This document shows positions 28,301 to 39,429 of a stretch of DNA of 64,000 bases, one piece after another. The notes beneath the pieces were generated by a model. That model had not been told where the DNA came from and did no database searches. It saw only the letters and a list, made by a program, of their open reading frames with translations. The position numbers were made by a program, and so were the translations under genes. Origin of the DNA: Vitis vinifera (taxonomy: Eukaryota > Streptophyta > Magnoliopsida > Vitales > Vitaceae). Every line of letters begins with the position of its first letter. The stretch's first letter is position 1. The stretch is taken from NCBI RefSeq assembly GCF_030704535.1, contig NC_081810.1:3691501-3755500 (forward strand). Reading direction: 5' to 3'.

Positions 28301-31300
28301 AACTTCCCACCACAGATTAAATGTTGGTGAAATTCGCCAATATATCAGAGGACAAATTGGGAATTGGTCAGCCTCGAAATGATAAATGGGAGGGAAAATC
28401 TATCCGACAGAAGTCGGTGATTTATCAAATTTTTATGGCATTTTTTCAGAAATTTGAGGATTTTATCCTGATAGTTTCAAGTTTTCAGAAATTCAGGGAT
28501 GGACAACAATGACAACCCAGAAGCCTGAACATCAAAGAGAGCATTGACATGGTTTTTGGGAGATGAGAAAGAGTAGAAATGAAAGCATATTATGTTGGTG
28601 CTGGTCACAGTGGTTTGAAACTCATAAAATGATTCTTGGTTGAAAATTCAAGCTGTTTGATAAAGGGGAGAAGTAGCCGTTGACGGGTTGTCATCCTTTA
28701 CCTGACTGCTTGCTCCAAAGGAGAAAGAGGAGCAGGAGTTCACACTCTGACAAAGATCAGGCCATTGACAGTGGTGTTAGAGCTTGAACCAGAGTTGATG
28801 AAGTACTTGTCAGGGAGAGTGTAAGATGAGGAGAGGAGCAGATGAAAAGAGAAGCGGATGAGGAGGAAAGACAAAAGAAAAATATGATGTGAAGCTTCTC
28901 CATGGAAGTCATTGGGAATCATCACTCTTCTAGGTGGGAGGAAAGCTAATTTAGCAATATTTAAGGAACACTCTGACAAAGATCAGACCATTGGCAGTGG
29001 CGTTAGAGCTTGAACCAGAGTTGATGAAGTAGTTATCAGGGAGAGTGTAAGCTGAGGAGAGGAGCAGATGAAAAGAGAGGTGGATGAAGAGGAGAGAAAA
29101 AAGAAAAATGTAATGTGAAGCTTCTCCATGGAAGTCATTGGGAATCATCACTTTCTAGATGGGATGAAAGCTAATTTAGCAATATTTAAGGATATATATA
29201 GCAATCCAACTTTAATATATGCATTATTGTTTGTTTTATCATTTCTTGGAGTTTTTATTAACATTTTTGTGAGTTTTGATTAATTTATGTGCCACTGATA
29301 TTTTTTGTCTCAATTTCCATCCAAAATTTCAGTAACATCCAACCACAGATGTTTCTGCAATTTCCAACATTTTAATCCTTCCTCTCAACTATGTTGCTAG
29401 TTATAAATGAACTAAATGCAATCAATAACTAAAACTATGATTCAAGCAGAAAACCATGAACCAAAGGTTGGTACCTGGACTACCAGTGCTGTAAGAGGCA
29501 AAGGAGAACTTGCAGTAGCTCCCATAGTGAATGCCTGAGCCAACCTCTCAAATTCACCATTCAATATTTCATCATCAATGCCCTTCGAACAAACCTAAAT
29601 TTGAAAGTTTATAAAGAAGGGAGGGAATGACAGTAAGCCAAACTTCTAATAAGAATGTTCAATGGCTGTTAAATGCAAGATTTGTTCGTTAATTACATGA
29701 TAAATTTTCTTCTCCCAATTATAAAAGGAAAACAGAACAATGTTAATCCACCCTTTTATTTGACCTAAGTTATTGAGCATAATTAGTCAAATTTGGTTAA
29801 TTTGTTCATTCTTCTTCAACAGTATTGTAGAAGTTTCAAATATTATATGACTAAACAAAAACTTAACCTTGAAGAAAAGAAGATTTAAAATGCAAGTCCA
29901 TCAGGTATATACCTGAACCATAACAAGGACCTCTGAAATACTAGGCTCAGAAATTTTAGCCTCAGCGGCCTTCCCTGGTTTTCTTCCTTCTCTAACCTAG
30001 TAAGAACCATTATGAAACAAAGTGCAAAAACAAGTGAAAAATAATATATTCATTATCAGGTGCATCACAACAGCATGCTAGACAAATCCAATCACTAATT
30101 ACCAACTCCAAGCACCAGAATAGCAAGAGCGCTAATATAAAGTTTTTACAAATACATACTGTTAACTGTCGCCAGAATCCAGTGTTGTTAAATCTGTTCC
30201 AAAGGGGCAAGCCTGAGTGTTGAAGAAATTCTTGAAAGATTGTAGCATATCTGCGAGCAATCATAGAAACATTTGGGCAATCTGCAGGTTCTTCAACTGC
30301 TGTTATACCCTCCCTGAAATAAACATTCTTTCTTTCTGGTAAACAACACCCTGTGAAAAGAATGCCTCTAAAATTCCAAATCAAGATTACCTAAAGTTAC
30401 CAAGCATAAACCCGACAGTTGGCTTGCCCTGTAGAGAATATCCAACTGAAAACTCACATTTGTTGCGATATCCATTTACAAGTGGTGATTCAAGTATGCC
30501 CTCAAATTTGCATGGGAGACCACCTACAGGATTTAAATGGACAAAGCCTGCTATATTAGTTCCTAAAAGTTCTTTCTTCTTTGAAATACATTAAGGTCTT
30601 TACAGGAAGTACGAACACCACCTATCTCCCTAGATTTGAGAATCCATTCTGGTAGTGAAACACCATTTGGACAAGCTTTACGAGCATTTCGAGTCTGAAA
30701 AATAAATTAATTGCTCTTAACAATTGTTCTCATCGGACATCATGATTTAATGAAATATGTTATAGTAGCAACAGAGTACAGAAATTATGATAACCAATAG
30801 AAAACAAGGACAGGTGTCACTAACAAGCTTTTTGAGAGTTTGCATGAGAGAATTCTTCTTGTGCTCCAACTGGTCAGTGTAGGTCAAGTGAGCAAGGGGA
30901 GTTGCTACATCACGAGCACTTCTTGCTTTCAAGACTGAATCGGATGCTGAACTGTCGCAAACAGCATCACCATCCTCCAAACCAAATGAAGACATTGAGA
31001 CATCAGTATCATCACCACCCAATGCAGTTTCCATGTTCTTTTGGGTGCTCTGATGGAGAGGCAATGCTGAATTGTTTTTCTTCTCAAATGATCGGGGAAG
31101 GATGTCTCCGACCTTTAAATTCTTGTTGCCAATAGATTTGCCTTCCAGCTCCTGTCAAGTTGAGATTCAAGGATACAAAATAGTAAAGTTACTCCAACTT
31201 TGTGAGCACTCATAAGTGTATAAGTGAATAGGGGATACCTCCATTGCATTTTTCAGTTGTTCGGCACTTTCAAAAGTCACAAAACCTATCATCATGCCTT

Positions 31301-32726
31301 TCTTTTTCTTGGCTGATTTATAGATAACTCCCTGGCAAAGGCAACAATTGCAACCAACTTATAATTTGACAATGCTAACTCTCATCCATCTTATATAAAA
31401 CAAAAAATTGTGAATATGAAAACCTCAAAAAAAAAAAAAAAAAAAAAAAAGGATTCAAGCTAAGTAAGATAGCAGAAAAGAAACAACAGAAAGTAAACTT
31501 GAAAACTTTCTCAAAGTACTGGATATTTCTTAAGAAAGGGCTAATAAAATAGCAAAAATTCCAAAGAAACACAACCTGAATTTGGTTAACAACTTGGAAT
31601 AATGATCACAGAGCCACCAGTTCTTTCTGTTCTTAGCTATTTATTGACAGCAACATTATGGCAAAATTTTCCAAGAGACCAGTATACCATTTGATTTTAA
31701 GTAAAAGGATCACAAAAGCATAAGAATGAATATAGTGCACAAAAAAAAAAAAAAAAAAGTACGTTAATAAGAAAAAAAGGAGTTACATTAAGGTGTGGGA
31801 AATTTGACTTGCAGTAGGAAATTATTTTGCTGCTCCTTATTATATAACTAAAAGTATAATAATTTTCAACAAAGAAACAATCATCCAAAATTGACCTATT
31901 GCTAACTCATGATCATAAGCTACTGGTTTATTTGCACATTGTTGGGTACTGTTGTTTCTTTCATCAGTTAACTTGGAAGTTTGCATTTTCTTTTTCTTCT
32001 CCTCGATTTTCTGGCTGACCAAATAGAACAGTAAAGGAAAGAAACTAAATCCAAAACCCACATTACGAAAACAAAATAAAAGAGAAGATTTAAATTTTCG
32101 TTTTTTTTTCCTTTTTCACCTAGTTCTCGCCTTCTCGGCGGCCAAACAGGCAGTAAACGTTTGAAACACAACAGCAAAAAAAATTCCAAAAAAAACACCC
32201 CACTTGCCTGCTGACCGAGAAAATCCCTCAACTGATCGGAGTGCCATTTTGGGGGAAGATGCAGCAAGCACTTGCTGAGGCCAGGATCAGCACAATCATC
32301 GTCAACAACAGCCTCCGTCATCATAACATCATCCTCCTTCGAATCACACTTCTCCCCACTCTCCGACTTCAATAGCTTCTTCGCCCTCTCCGACGTAGGA
32401 TCCCACGTATTATCTGGCCGCTGCCGGAGCTCCTCCTCGCCGTGGGCGTACCGGCACGCATCCCCGTGGCTACAAGACCCAGAGTGACTCCTGAAGTACG
32501 AACAGAGACTCGTTTTCCACAATGGGTGACGGCAGTTATCGGAGTCTGCAGGGTCGCTTCTCTTCCGCTTCTCACCGGATTCAATGACGTCCGTTGATTG
32601 AGGAACGGAGGGTTTGAGTTCCTCATCGCCGACGTGTTCCTGCGGTGGACAGGGTGCATCGTTACCGTTGATTGAAGGGTTTAGGGTTTGTTTCGCCGAG
32701 GTTTGATCTTCTGGAGATGAGGCCAT
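19308..32726 (-). CDS. CCCH zinc-finger / RRM-like / RNA (uracil-5)-methyltransferase fusion protein, 843 aa (AtC3H24/TRM2-like)
   Basis: Fourteen exons: 32208-32726, 31239-31331, 30825-31151, 30622-30694, 30391-30523, 30160-30313, 29913-29996, 29475-29594, 27074-27247, 26854-26988, 26411-26506, 25794-26126, 19688-19731, 19308-19554. They give one 843-aa frame. Domains: CCCH finger C75-x9-C-x5-C-x3-H95; RRM-like segment about 153-210; a C-terminal TrmA/RumA-type methyltransferase with FFQV at exon junction 9/10, SAM motif DVCCGTGTIG (586-595), DPPRGG (738-743) and YISCNP with the expected catalytic C766. The family methylates C5 of uridine, as TRM2/TRMT2A does in the tRNA T-loop. About 75 polar residues inserted before DPPRGG (650-725) look disordered. 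Start ATG is at 32726; the frame upstream offers only TTG. Intron 1 (31332-32207) has a GC donor. Intron 12 is 6,062 bases and carries LINE fragments. Identity is strong; the exact RNA target is inferred from homologues. Confidence 0.93.
20140..21715. other. Intron 12 of the TRM2-like gene, part with possible LINE tail
   Basis: Mostly non-coding A+T-rich sequence. At about 20710-20850, T-rich sequence followed by TAGGTAAGTG..AAATAAGCGCCAAAG resembles the 3' end of the LINE at 21716 and may be a short third fragment. Support is weak. Confidence 0.3.
21716..23490 (-). mobile_element. 5'-truncated LINE (non-LTR retrotransposon) fragment A in intron 12
   Basis: Minus-strand, same sense as the host gene. 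A T13 run at 21716-21728 is the complement of a poly(A) tail. Upstream on the minus strand, broken frames show a YADD reverse-transcriptase active site (23444-23455, in LLYADDTLIF), then LDKSEI, the LPLGA..W region, and a zf-RVT zinc-binding region (about 22140-22334, with RGWTLPNRCFLC). A C-terminal stretch ends DFFDWLGFR (21870-22127). Frameshifts split it into at least four frames, so it is inactive. The 5' end stops just beyond YADD. Confidence 0.85.
23491..25025 (-). mobile_element. 5'-truncated LINE fragment B, adjacent to fragment A in intron 12
   Basis: A second, related LINE piece in the same orientation. It starts near T-rich sequence at 23495-23515, runs through a zf-RVT block (23819-24064, RGWALANRCYLC) and reads open for 208 residues of RT thumb/connection region (24396-25022; includes MDKSEL, YLGM, SKGGRITLI). 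It ends 5' just after the YADD position (remnant IFCEACEEQ). It is more intact than fragment A, suggesting a later insertion, but there are stops downstream. Confidence 0.85.
27411..27760. repeat. Tandem duplication, period about 176 bp, in intron 8
   Basis: Two imperfect copies, each beginning TTAATTAAGCAGC (27415 and 27591) and including ATAGTACAAACAT and ACGATTCCATCCAAAC. Non-coding. Confidence 0.85.
28740..29151 (-). pseudogene. Tandem pair of CrRLK1L (malectin-like receptor kinase) N-terminal fragments in intron 8
   Basis: Two units with a 226-bp period (from 28745 and 28971), on the minus strand. Each encodes MIPNDFHGEASH, a strongly hydrophobic signal-peptide-like stretch, then YTLPDKYFINSGSSSNTTVN (first copy) or YTLPDNYFINSGSSSNATAN (second), then GLIFV. 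This pattern matches the start of FERONIA/THESEUS-type ectodomains, where a signal peptide is followed by a malectin-like domain beginning around Y-x-x-x-D-x-Y-x-I-(N/D)-C-G-S. Both copies stop at the same point and have Ser where the family has Cys. No kinase or further ectodomain is nearby, so these are non-functional fragments. The family call comes from motif recall. Confidence 0.65.
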
Positions 32727-34044
32727 GGGAGAAGAGTACGGCAACTCACGTCCAACTTCCTAATTCCTAGTTTTGCCAAGGAATGGGCTCGGCCCGCCAC
32801 GCCAAATTTTCAGTGAAATAAAACTTTAGGGCTTCCGATTTCCATTTTATTACTATTGTTTAATTATTAAACAAATACTACAAACACAATTCTCATACAT
32901 TAATAGTTGATTTGCTAGTGATTTTAATAAGGGTTTTCAATATTTTTAACATTTAAAAATTTTTATTTTTTAAGTGTTTGAAGGACTAAGAGTGTCGTTT
33001 GGAAGTAATTTTAAAAAACGTTTTTAATATTTACAACACTTAAATAATAAAAAAAATTAAAATATTAAAAATATTAAAAACATTTCATAAAATCACTATC
33101 AAACAGATTATAAAAACATTTCCTAAACTATCAAATACATTTTTAAAACTCTTTTAATAGTGATTTTAGGAGACACGACCTTTTAAAAATAACGTATTAA
33201 GTAATGAAAACTTAATTATCCACTTTAAACAAAGAAAAACATTACTATATATATATATAATTCTTGTTACCCCTTTTTAATCTTGTACTAATTGGAGTTT
33301 TCCACATGTAACCACCTAAAGAGTTAGTTGTGGTAACGGGACTGTTCATGTTTCTAAATGATGGATAAGCTCACCCACATTCCTAAATGTGAGGAAAATG
33401 TGTGGATATGATCCAAAAAGTTGTTTTGAAGTGTGAAAATGGGAAATGATTCGAAAAGTTGTATTTACATGGGAAAAGAAGGGAATAGAAAAAGGAAAAA
33501 GGATCATTAGTCTTGGTCAATCAAATTGATCATGCCCCCTCAACAACCCTTTCTTTTTTTAAGGAGAAGCTTCAAGCAAAAGTTGATCTTATCTTTCTTT
33601 TAATGCAATAAAAAAAATCTTTATTTTCATAATAATCACAACTAAGAAAAGCTAAAGATAGGATTATCACGATTTATAGTATCTAGATGTTGTCCTCTAG
33701 TACAACACACTTGACTCTTTGTGTTTTTATGTCTAATAGATTAGATTTAAACAATGTAAAAAAACAAAATCAATACTAAAAAGTTATAAAGAGTTTAGAA
33801 TTCTGATTTTAAGTTGAAAATGGGAGAAAGAAAAAAAAAGATAGCAAATTAATCTCTCGTTTAGAGACTAATGTCAATCTAAGATCAAGTTGAAACTTAA
33901 GACCAGATATCAAGTTGAATATTAAAACCAATTTAGATCCTTTAACTTGGTTTTGGATTTTAAAACACAAATCTTTAAAATTTAAGTAATACAATATGAA
34001 CTATTTTATTTCTTGTAATATATGTTATAGCCCATCATTCATAT
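32727..34044. other. Upstream flank of the TRM2-like gene
   Basis: The first 100 bases should hold the minus-strand gene's leader and core promoter. The remainder is A+T-rich with no recognisable gene or RNA. Confidence 0.4.
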
Positions 34045-34545
34045 GAATGACAATGGGGGGCTACCCGCCCCACCCCACCTCACCCCTAATGGGATGGGTT
34101 TGAGTTTTAAATAAATGGGTTTGGGATGAGTTTGAATTTTTTTTTCTTTTAAACTCCAGACATGTTTTGGGTATTGTTTTGTCATGCCCCAATTATATAT
34201 AAAATTAATTTTTAAAATTAATTTAATTTAATTTTAAATTTTCTATTTTTAATATATAGATAATAATAAAATACTTTTTAATAAAATAAGTTGTAAAAAA
34301 TTATAATTATTTAATTATTTATCAAATATATTTATGTTAATGTAATTAAAAATTTTAAAAGTAATTTTTTAAAAAAGTTAAATGGGGTGGGTTGGGTCGA
34401 GTACGGGAATTTCTCTTATTTGCCCCATCCCATCTCGCCTCGTTTAATTTTTTTAATGAGAAGGATATGAGAATTATTTTAAATAAATGGGAATGGGTGA
34501 AATGGGGGTGACTCATTCTGAACCCACCCCGTTGTCATCCCTAGT
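34045..34545. mobile_element. GC-ended short non-autonomous element (about 500 bp)
   Basis: The left end (from about 34050) reads AATGACAATGGGGGG; the right end reads CCCGTTGTCATCCCTAG, its approximate inverse complement. GC-rich termini enclose an A+T-rich, non-coding core. A diverged relative lies at 38636-39030. Such GGGATGACAAYGGGG-type ends are common on plant hAT-like MITEs (recalled, not searched). No target duplication was identified. Confidence 0.55.
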
Positions 34546-35825
34546 AAGGAGAATGCATCTTAATTAAGAAAAACTACACACAAAATTTATCATGCATTGA
34601 ATAAAACACACCCAAAATGAAAATATTCATGGAAAAAAGAACTTTATTGTATATGTTAAGAAGTGTCCCAAATTTCTAATGAACATAGATTCCTTTTGGT
34701 AGAGAAGATTGTATAGCATATTTCCTAAATTAGTATATGTTATTATAAAATTAGATTTCCTTTATAAAAAAAAAAAACTACTAAGAATAACTTTATAAAT
34801 ATTTTAGGTCGTAAAATGAAAATGTTATAAGATGGAGATGGGTTTATAAAGACCATACGAAGTGGACACATATGTGAGAAAGAACGGGAGACACATGTTA
34901 GAGCAAAGAGTTCATGGTTTATGGTATAAATATAAGGAATATAAAAACATTGAATATTTTGGAAATCTAATAGTTGTATCTAGTTTTTGTCATTTATAAT
35001 AATATAGTGACATAATTTTCTCTCATTCATGGATGTAAGTATGGTTGACTAAACTATGTTAAACCCTTATATTCCTTTGTATGAATTGTTTTATTTTTGT
35101 GTTCTTCAACTTAACATTTTTATATTAAAGCTTCCATTGACACAACAAATTGGTATCAGAACCTAAATTGAAGATTTCTAAAAAGGCTAAAGTGAATAGA
35201 GCACATAAGAGGATGACAAAAAATAATTTTAGTTGAAAGTGGAGTCAATTGTTCTCTATTAGGGATATGATACAAAAAGTATGTATTATGGAGAGATGAA
35301 AAATTAACACAATGGAATTTGATCTTTGTGAAGATCGTTGAAAAGTATCTCAAATTTCTAATAAGTATAAATTCATTTTTGTAAATGATATTGTGTAGAA
35401 TATTTCCTAAGTTGATATATGTTATTATAATATTAAATTTCTTTATTGAATAAATAAAATTATTAAGATTGATCGAGCTTACTTAAATCTTGCTTGATCT
35501 TAGAACATGACACATAAACACTTACTTAAAAAACAAATGTTGCACTTGCATCGTCGACTCTTTAAAAAAAAATAGTTAAAGAAAAACAACAATTTGAAAA
35601 TTTGGTTGATTAATATCCACTTACACCCTCAAGTACATACCTTGGTCTCTAAACATTTTAAACATCTTGATCTCCATTAGACAAATAGTATAAAGAATGA
35701 TTTGCAAAACTTAAGTTAGAAGACACTAAAGAATTTTTGTTTGAAACTGTTAATCTAAATAACATTCACAATATCCTTAACAATAACAAAACAAAGTGCT
35801 AAGCTAGGGTTCAAATCTAATTGTA
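34546..35825. other. A+T-rich intergenic region
   Basis: No open frame, RNA or repeat structure that I can support. It lies between two transposon-like elements. Confidence 0.35.
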
Positions 35826-35833
35826 GATAGAAC

Positions 35834-37288
35834 CAGGGATTGAAAAATCGGAAAATATCGCCGATATTTCGAAGAAATATCGGATATCGGGCGGCATCGA
35901 AACGATAATCGTCACCGATTATCGATCGACGGAAAAATCGGCAAAAAATCGACAAAATCGTCGATATATCGGCGAAATATCGGTGAAGCACCGATTTATC
36001 GGAGAAAAATCGCGAGTGGACTGACGCGCTGAGCAATCGGAGGAGAATTTAAAAAAAATCGCCGAAAATATCGCCGATATTTCGGTATTTTTACCGATTT
36101 TTCGGAAATTTTCCCGATATTTCCTACCAATCCAGCCCGCACACACAGGATACAAAATCTGGCTCAAAAATCGTGGATTTAGGGTTCGTGAAATTTAAAT
36201 CCAATGGCACAACAACAAAGAGACCCTTAAAACAGATCCAGAAATCACAGGGAGCAAAAGAAAAGCAAATTTTTTCGTTTTCTTTGGGGGTTTTTAATGG
36301 ATTTTCTCGGAAATCAAACGAGGATGAATTTTCCCGGAAATCGAATGGGGGATGGATTTTCTTGGAAATCAAACGGGGGTTGCAAAAAAAAATAATATCA
36401 ATTAGTACCTGCGAGGATTGAGAGTGGCAGAGGAAGATAGGTCCTTTTTAGGAACTCTCTCGGCTGGAGGGCAACTTCAGAAAAGGGGAGAGAAAAGGGG
36501 AATTCTCTCGGCTGGAGCCTGGAGGGCAACTTCAAAAGTGGTGGCCCTTTTAATTTTTAGATTTAGTAGAGGTAAAAAAAAAAACCAAATCATGAACAAT
36601 TTTCCTCTATCCATATAAATAATTATAAATTATCAAATTTTATTTTAATTATTAAATAAATTAATATTAATAAAAAAAAGTTGTTACTATATATTTTTAA
36701 TAAAATTTTAAAAATTAAATCTCAAATAAAATATTTATATAAATTAATTTAATTTTCATTTAAAATATAATAAAACATGTTTTAAGAAAAATATTTTAAA
36801 ATATTTTAAATAAATATTATCTTCAACAAATTGGGTCATCTTCATTTAACAATATAATGAAATCACATCGATATTTTCCTTAATATAAGGACTATTGTAA
36901 TATCATATGTATTATATTTATGTATAAATTATTTTTATTCAATAAAATCAAATATTTTTTAACTCAATTCTAACTCTATATACTTTCAAAATTCATATAT
37001 ATTATTTTTAAAATTCAAATATCGAATCTACCAATATATCTTTGTTTACGATATTTTTCTTCTTAATTATATATATGTCAATTACACTTACAAGATAACT
37101 TTAAAATGTGCATTTTTACTTATTTTATCATTTTTTGAAGTTTTTTCAAGCATTCCTATTAATTTTAAATAATTTTCACTCTATCGATATTTGTGAAAAA
37201 ATATCCACCGATATTTCTCCGATATTTCCGATATATCCGTAAAATCGAAGTACCGATATATCCGTAAAAACCGATATTTCAATCCTTG
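35834..37288. mobile_element. Non-autonomous hAT-like transposon, copy 2 (1,455 bp) with perfect 8-bp TSD
   Basis: Flanked by the exact direct repeat GATAGAAC at 35826-35833 and 37289-37296. The termini are CAGGGATTGAAAAATCGG (left) and CCGATATTTCAATCCTTG (right), an 18-bp inverted repeat with two mismatches. Palindromic CGATATTTCGGCG-type units crowd both ends. The interior 36160-36540 matches 3620-3960 of copy 1 closely. No transposase frame exists. CA..TG ends beginning CAGGG plus an 8-bp duplication are classical hAT features. Copy 1 carries an additional approximately 60-base segment near 3540-3610. Confidence 0.88.
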
Positions 37289-37296
37289 GATAGAAC

Positions 37297-38635
37297 TAGT
37301 GAAAAGTTGGTTCATCTCACAAAAATGTGAATGAAACGACGAGTAAGCCTATTACTAGTTACGATGAGAAGATCTTAATTTGAAGTTTTTTTTAATAGTG
37401 GCAAAGCTTTTTGGTAGTTGTTGTCACCAACAACCCTCCATTATTGGCTCGTTGGTAAGGCTATAGCTTTTTAAGCCCTATTTCTAGTGACACACCTCCC
37501 ACACAAGCACCACCAACAAAGGAGGGATGGGAAAAGCTATATGCCAAAAGACAATATAAAAGTTTTAAAATTTTAATATTTTACTTAAATGGTATTTAAA
37601 TGAATACTAATTTTAAATTATTTTAAACTTTATGTCATGAAAAAATACTTATGATATATGCCCAAATTTGACATTTAAAAAAACATTTTATTAAACATCA
37701 ATCTTAGAAAGAAGAAAAACTTTAATTCTATTAACACATTTACCTAAAAATAAATTAATTAATATACCTAAAATACCGTCCTCAATATTCTCGTTCACAC
37801 CTTCCTTCTTCATCCTTTTTATCTCATTTTTTTTTCTTTTTAACCCCTAAAAAAAAAGTTTAAAGCTAATTTCAATATTTTATAAATTTTCTAATTTGTA
37901 AATTAATATTATATTTATACTACTTGAATATATTTTAAGTTTAAAATTTATGAAAATTTTGACAATTTTTTTTTTATATAAAAATAGTTAAAAAGAAATT
38001 AGAAGTGTTTTAGAACTTAGAAGTGAGAAATTTTGGAAAAAGTGGAAAAGAGATTAAAAAGTAATAATCAATTTTATATAAAATCAAAAGTATGTTTGGA
38101 AGTATAATTCTGGACACCCTCCACAAGTATATTTTGAGATGCCTCAAGTGTCACACAATATTGTTTCAGATAATATTAATTTTAAGGGTATTTTCGTTAT
38201 TTTACCAAAGATTATTTCTGAGTTAGAAAATTCTTAATTTAGTAGTATATATGTAAAGGCGAAACCTAGAAGTGAGCATAAACACGTGGAAAGCGATTTG
38301 AGGGTAGAAAGAAAGTGCATGAGTCCAACCCGTCCCAAGTCCGAACTCCCCCACCTCTTTCAACTCTCAGCTCACGAGTCACACCAACCAGAACTTCACT
38401 CCCACGCCACTGATTCCAACAGAAATCTTTTTGTTTTCTTTTGGCCTTTCTCTCCCCTCGTCACTTCTGTTTCCATCACATCCAAAACGTGGAGCAGATA
38501 ACTTTTCATATTTATTTTTCAATTTATATATAATTCATATTTATTTTTCCATTATATACCTATTTTTATTATCTCATCAAGTGTAATTAAAAATATTTAA
38601 TAATTATTAACTATATTTTATATCACTTATTATAT
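37297..38635. other. A+T-rich intergenic region
   Basis: No supportable gene. The most G+C-balanced stretch, 38260-38500, has an open frame of 71 codons with no recognisable domain, and a CACGTG at 38284-38289. Confidence 0.35.
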
Positions 38636-38822
38636 GTAAGGATAGTAATGAGATAGGTTTTTTCGAGTAACCATCTTGTTGTGCCTCTTATGGGATGAGT
38701 ATGAAATTTAAGCAAATGGGTTGCAAGTGAGTTTATGATTTTTTTTGTCGAACAGTTTGCATATTGTTTTGTCCCATCTCGATAGTATATAATATTTATT
38801 TAATTTAAATTTTATTTTTCTA

Positions 38823-38855
<33 letters not shown>

Positions 38856-39030
38856 ATAAATACTTTTTAATAAAATAATTTATAAAAATTATAATATTTT
38901 AATTATTTATAAAATATATTTATTTTAATGTAATGAAAAAAAATTTCAAAAATTTGAACGGGATTGAGTGGAGTGGGTATGGAAAATTCGCAACTCATCC
39001 TAAACCCGAACCATTGTGATCATGAATTAA
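38636..39030. mobile_element. Diverged relative of the element at 34045-34545
   Basis: Shares in order TGGGATGAGT, AAATGGGTT, the segment around ATTGTTTTGTC, CTATTTTTAATATATA, TACTTTTTAATAAAATAA and the GAGTGGGTATGG-type right region. Its ends are decayed (GGATAGTAATGAGAT and ACCCGAACCATTGTGATCA). It contains a (TA)n run at about 38826-38855. Non-coding. Confidence 0.55.
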
Positions 39031-39429
39031 TAATAGTGATCTATGTATGATAATTGATAAATCCAAATAATTTTTATTTTTCCATATCATCACAGTTTAT
39101 AACATAGTAAAAAAATGTCATTCAAGATAATAATATCAGTCTATCCAAAAAACTTAATCAAATGATGAAATTGGAATATATCAAGTAGGCCCAAAAATCA
39201 AGACAAACTTGAACCCATTTAGGGAATAAGAATAATCATTATTTCCAAATGGTAGCCCTTAATAAAAGGAGGAAAAATAAAATTTGGAAAATTAGAAATT
39301 TTAAAGGAATATGATTTGATAATTAAAATGAAATTGTGAATGTGTTTATTAATGATTTCTCTAAAAGATTCACATAAGAAAATCCTAGGATAAAGCATGA
39401 ACTTTTTTATTTCTTTAGTCATTGCATCA

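Noticed and set aside
38286..38501. 71-codon plus-strand frame beginning MESDLRVERK
   Set aside because: No similarity recognised and no continuing exon; isolated in A+T-rich DNA.
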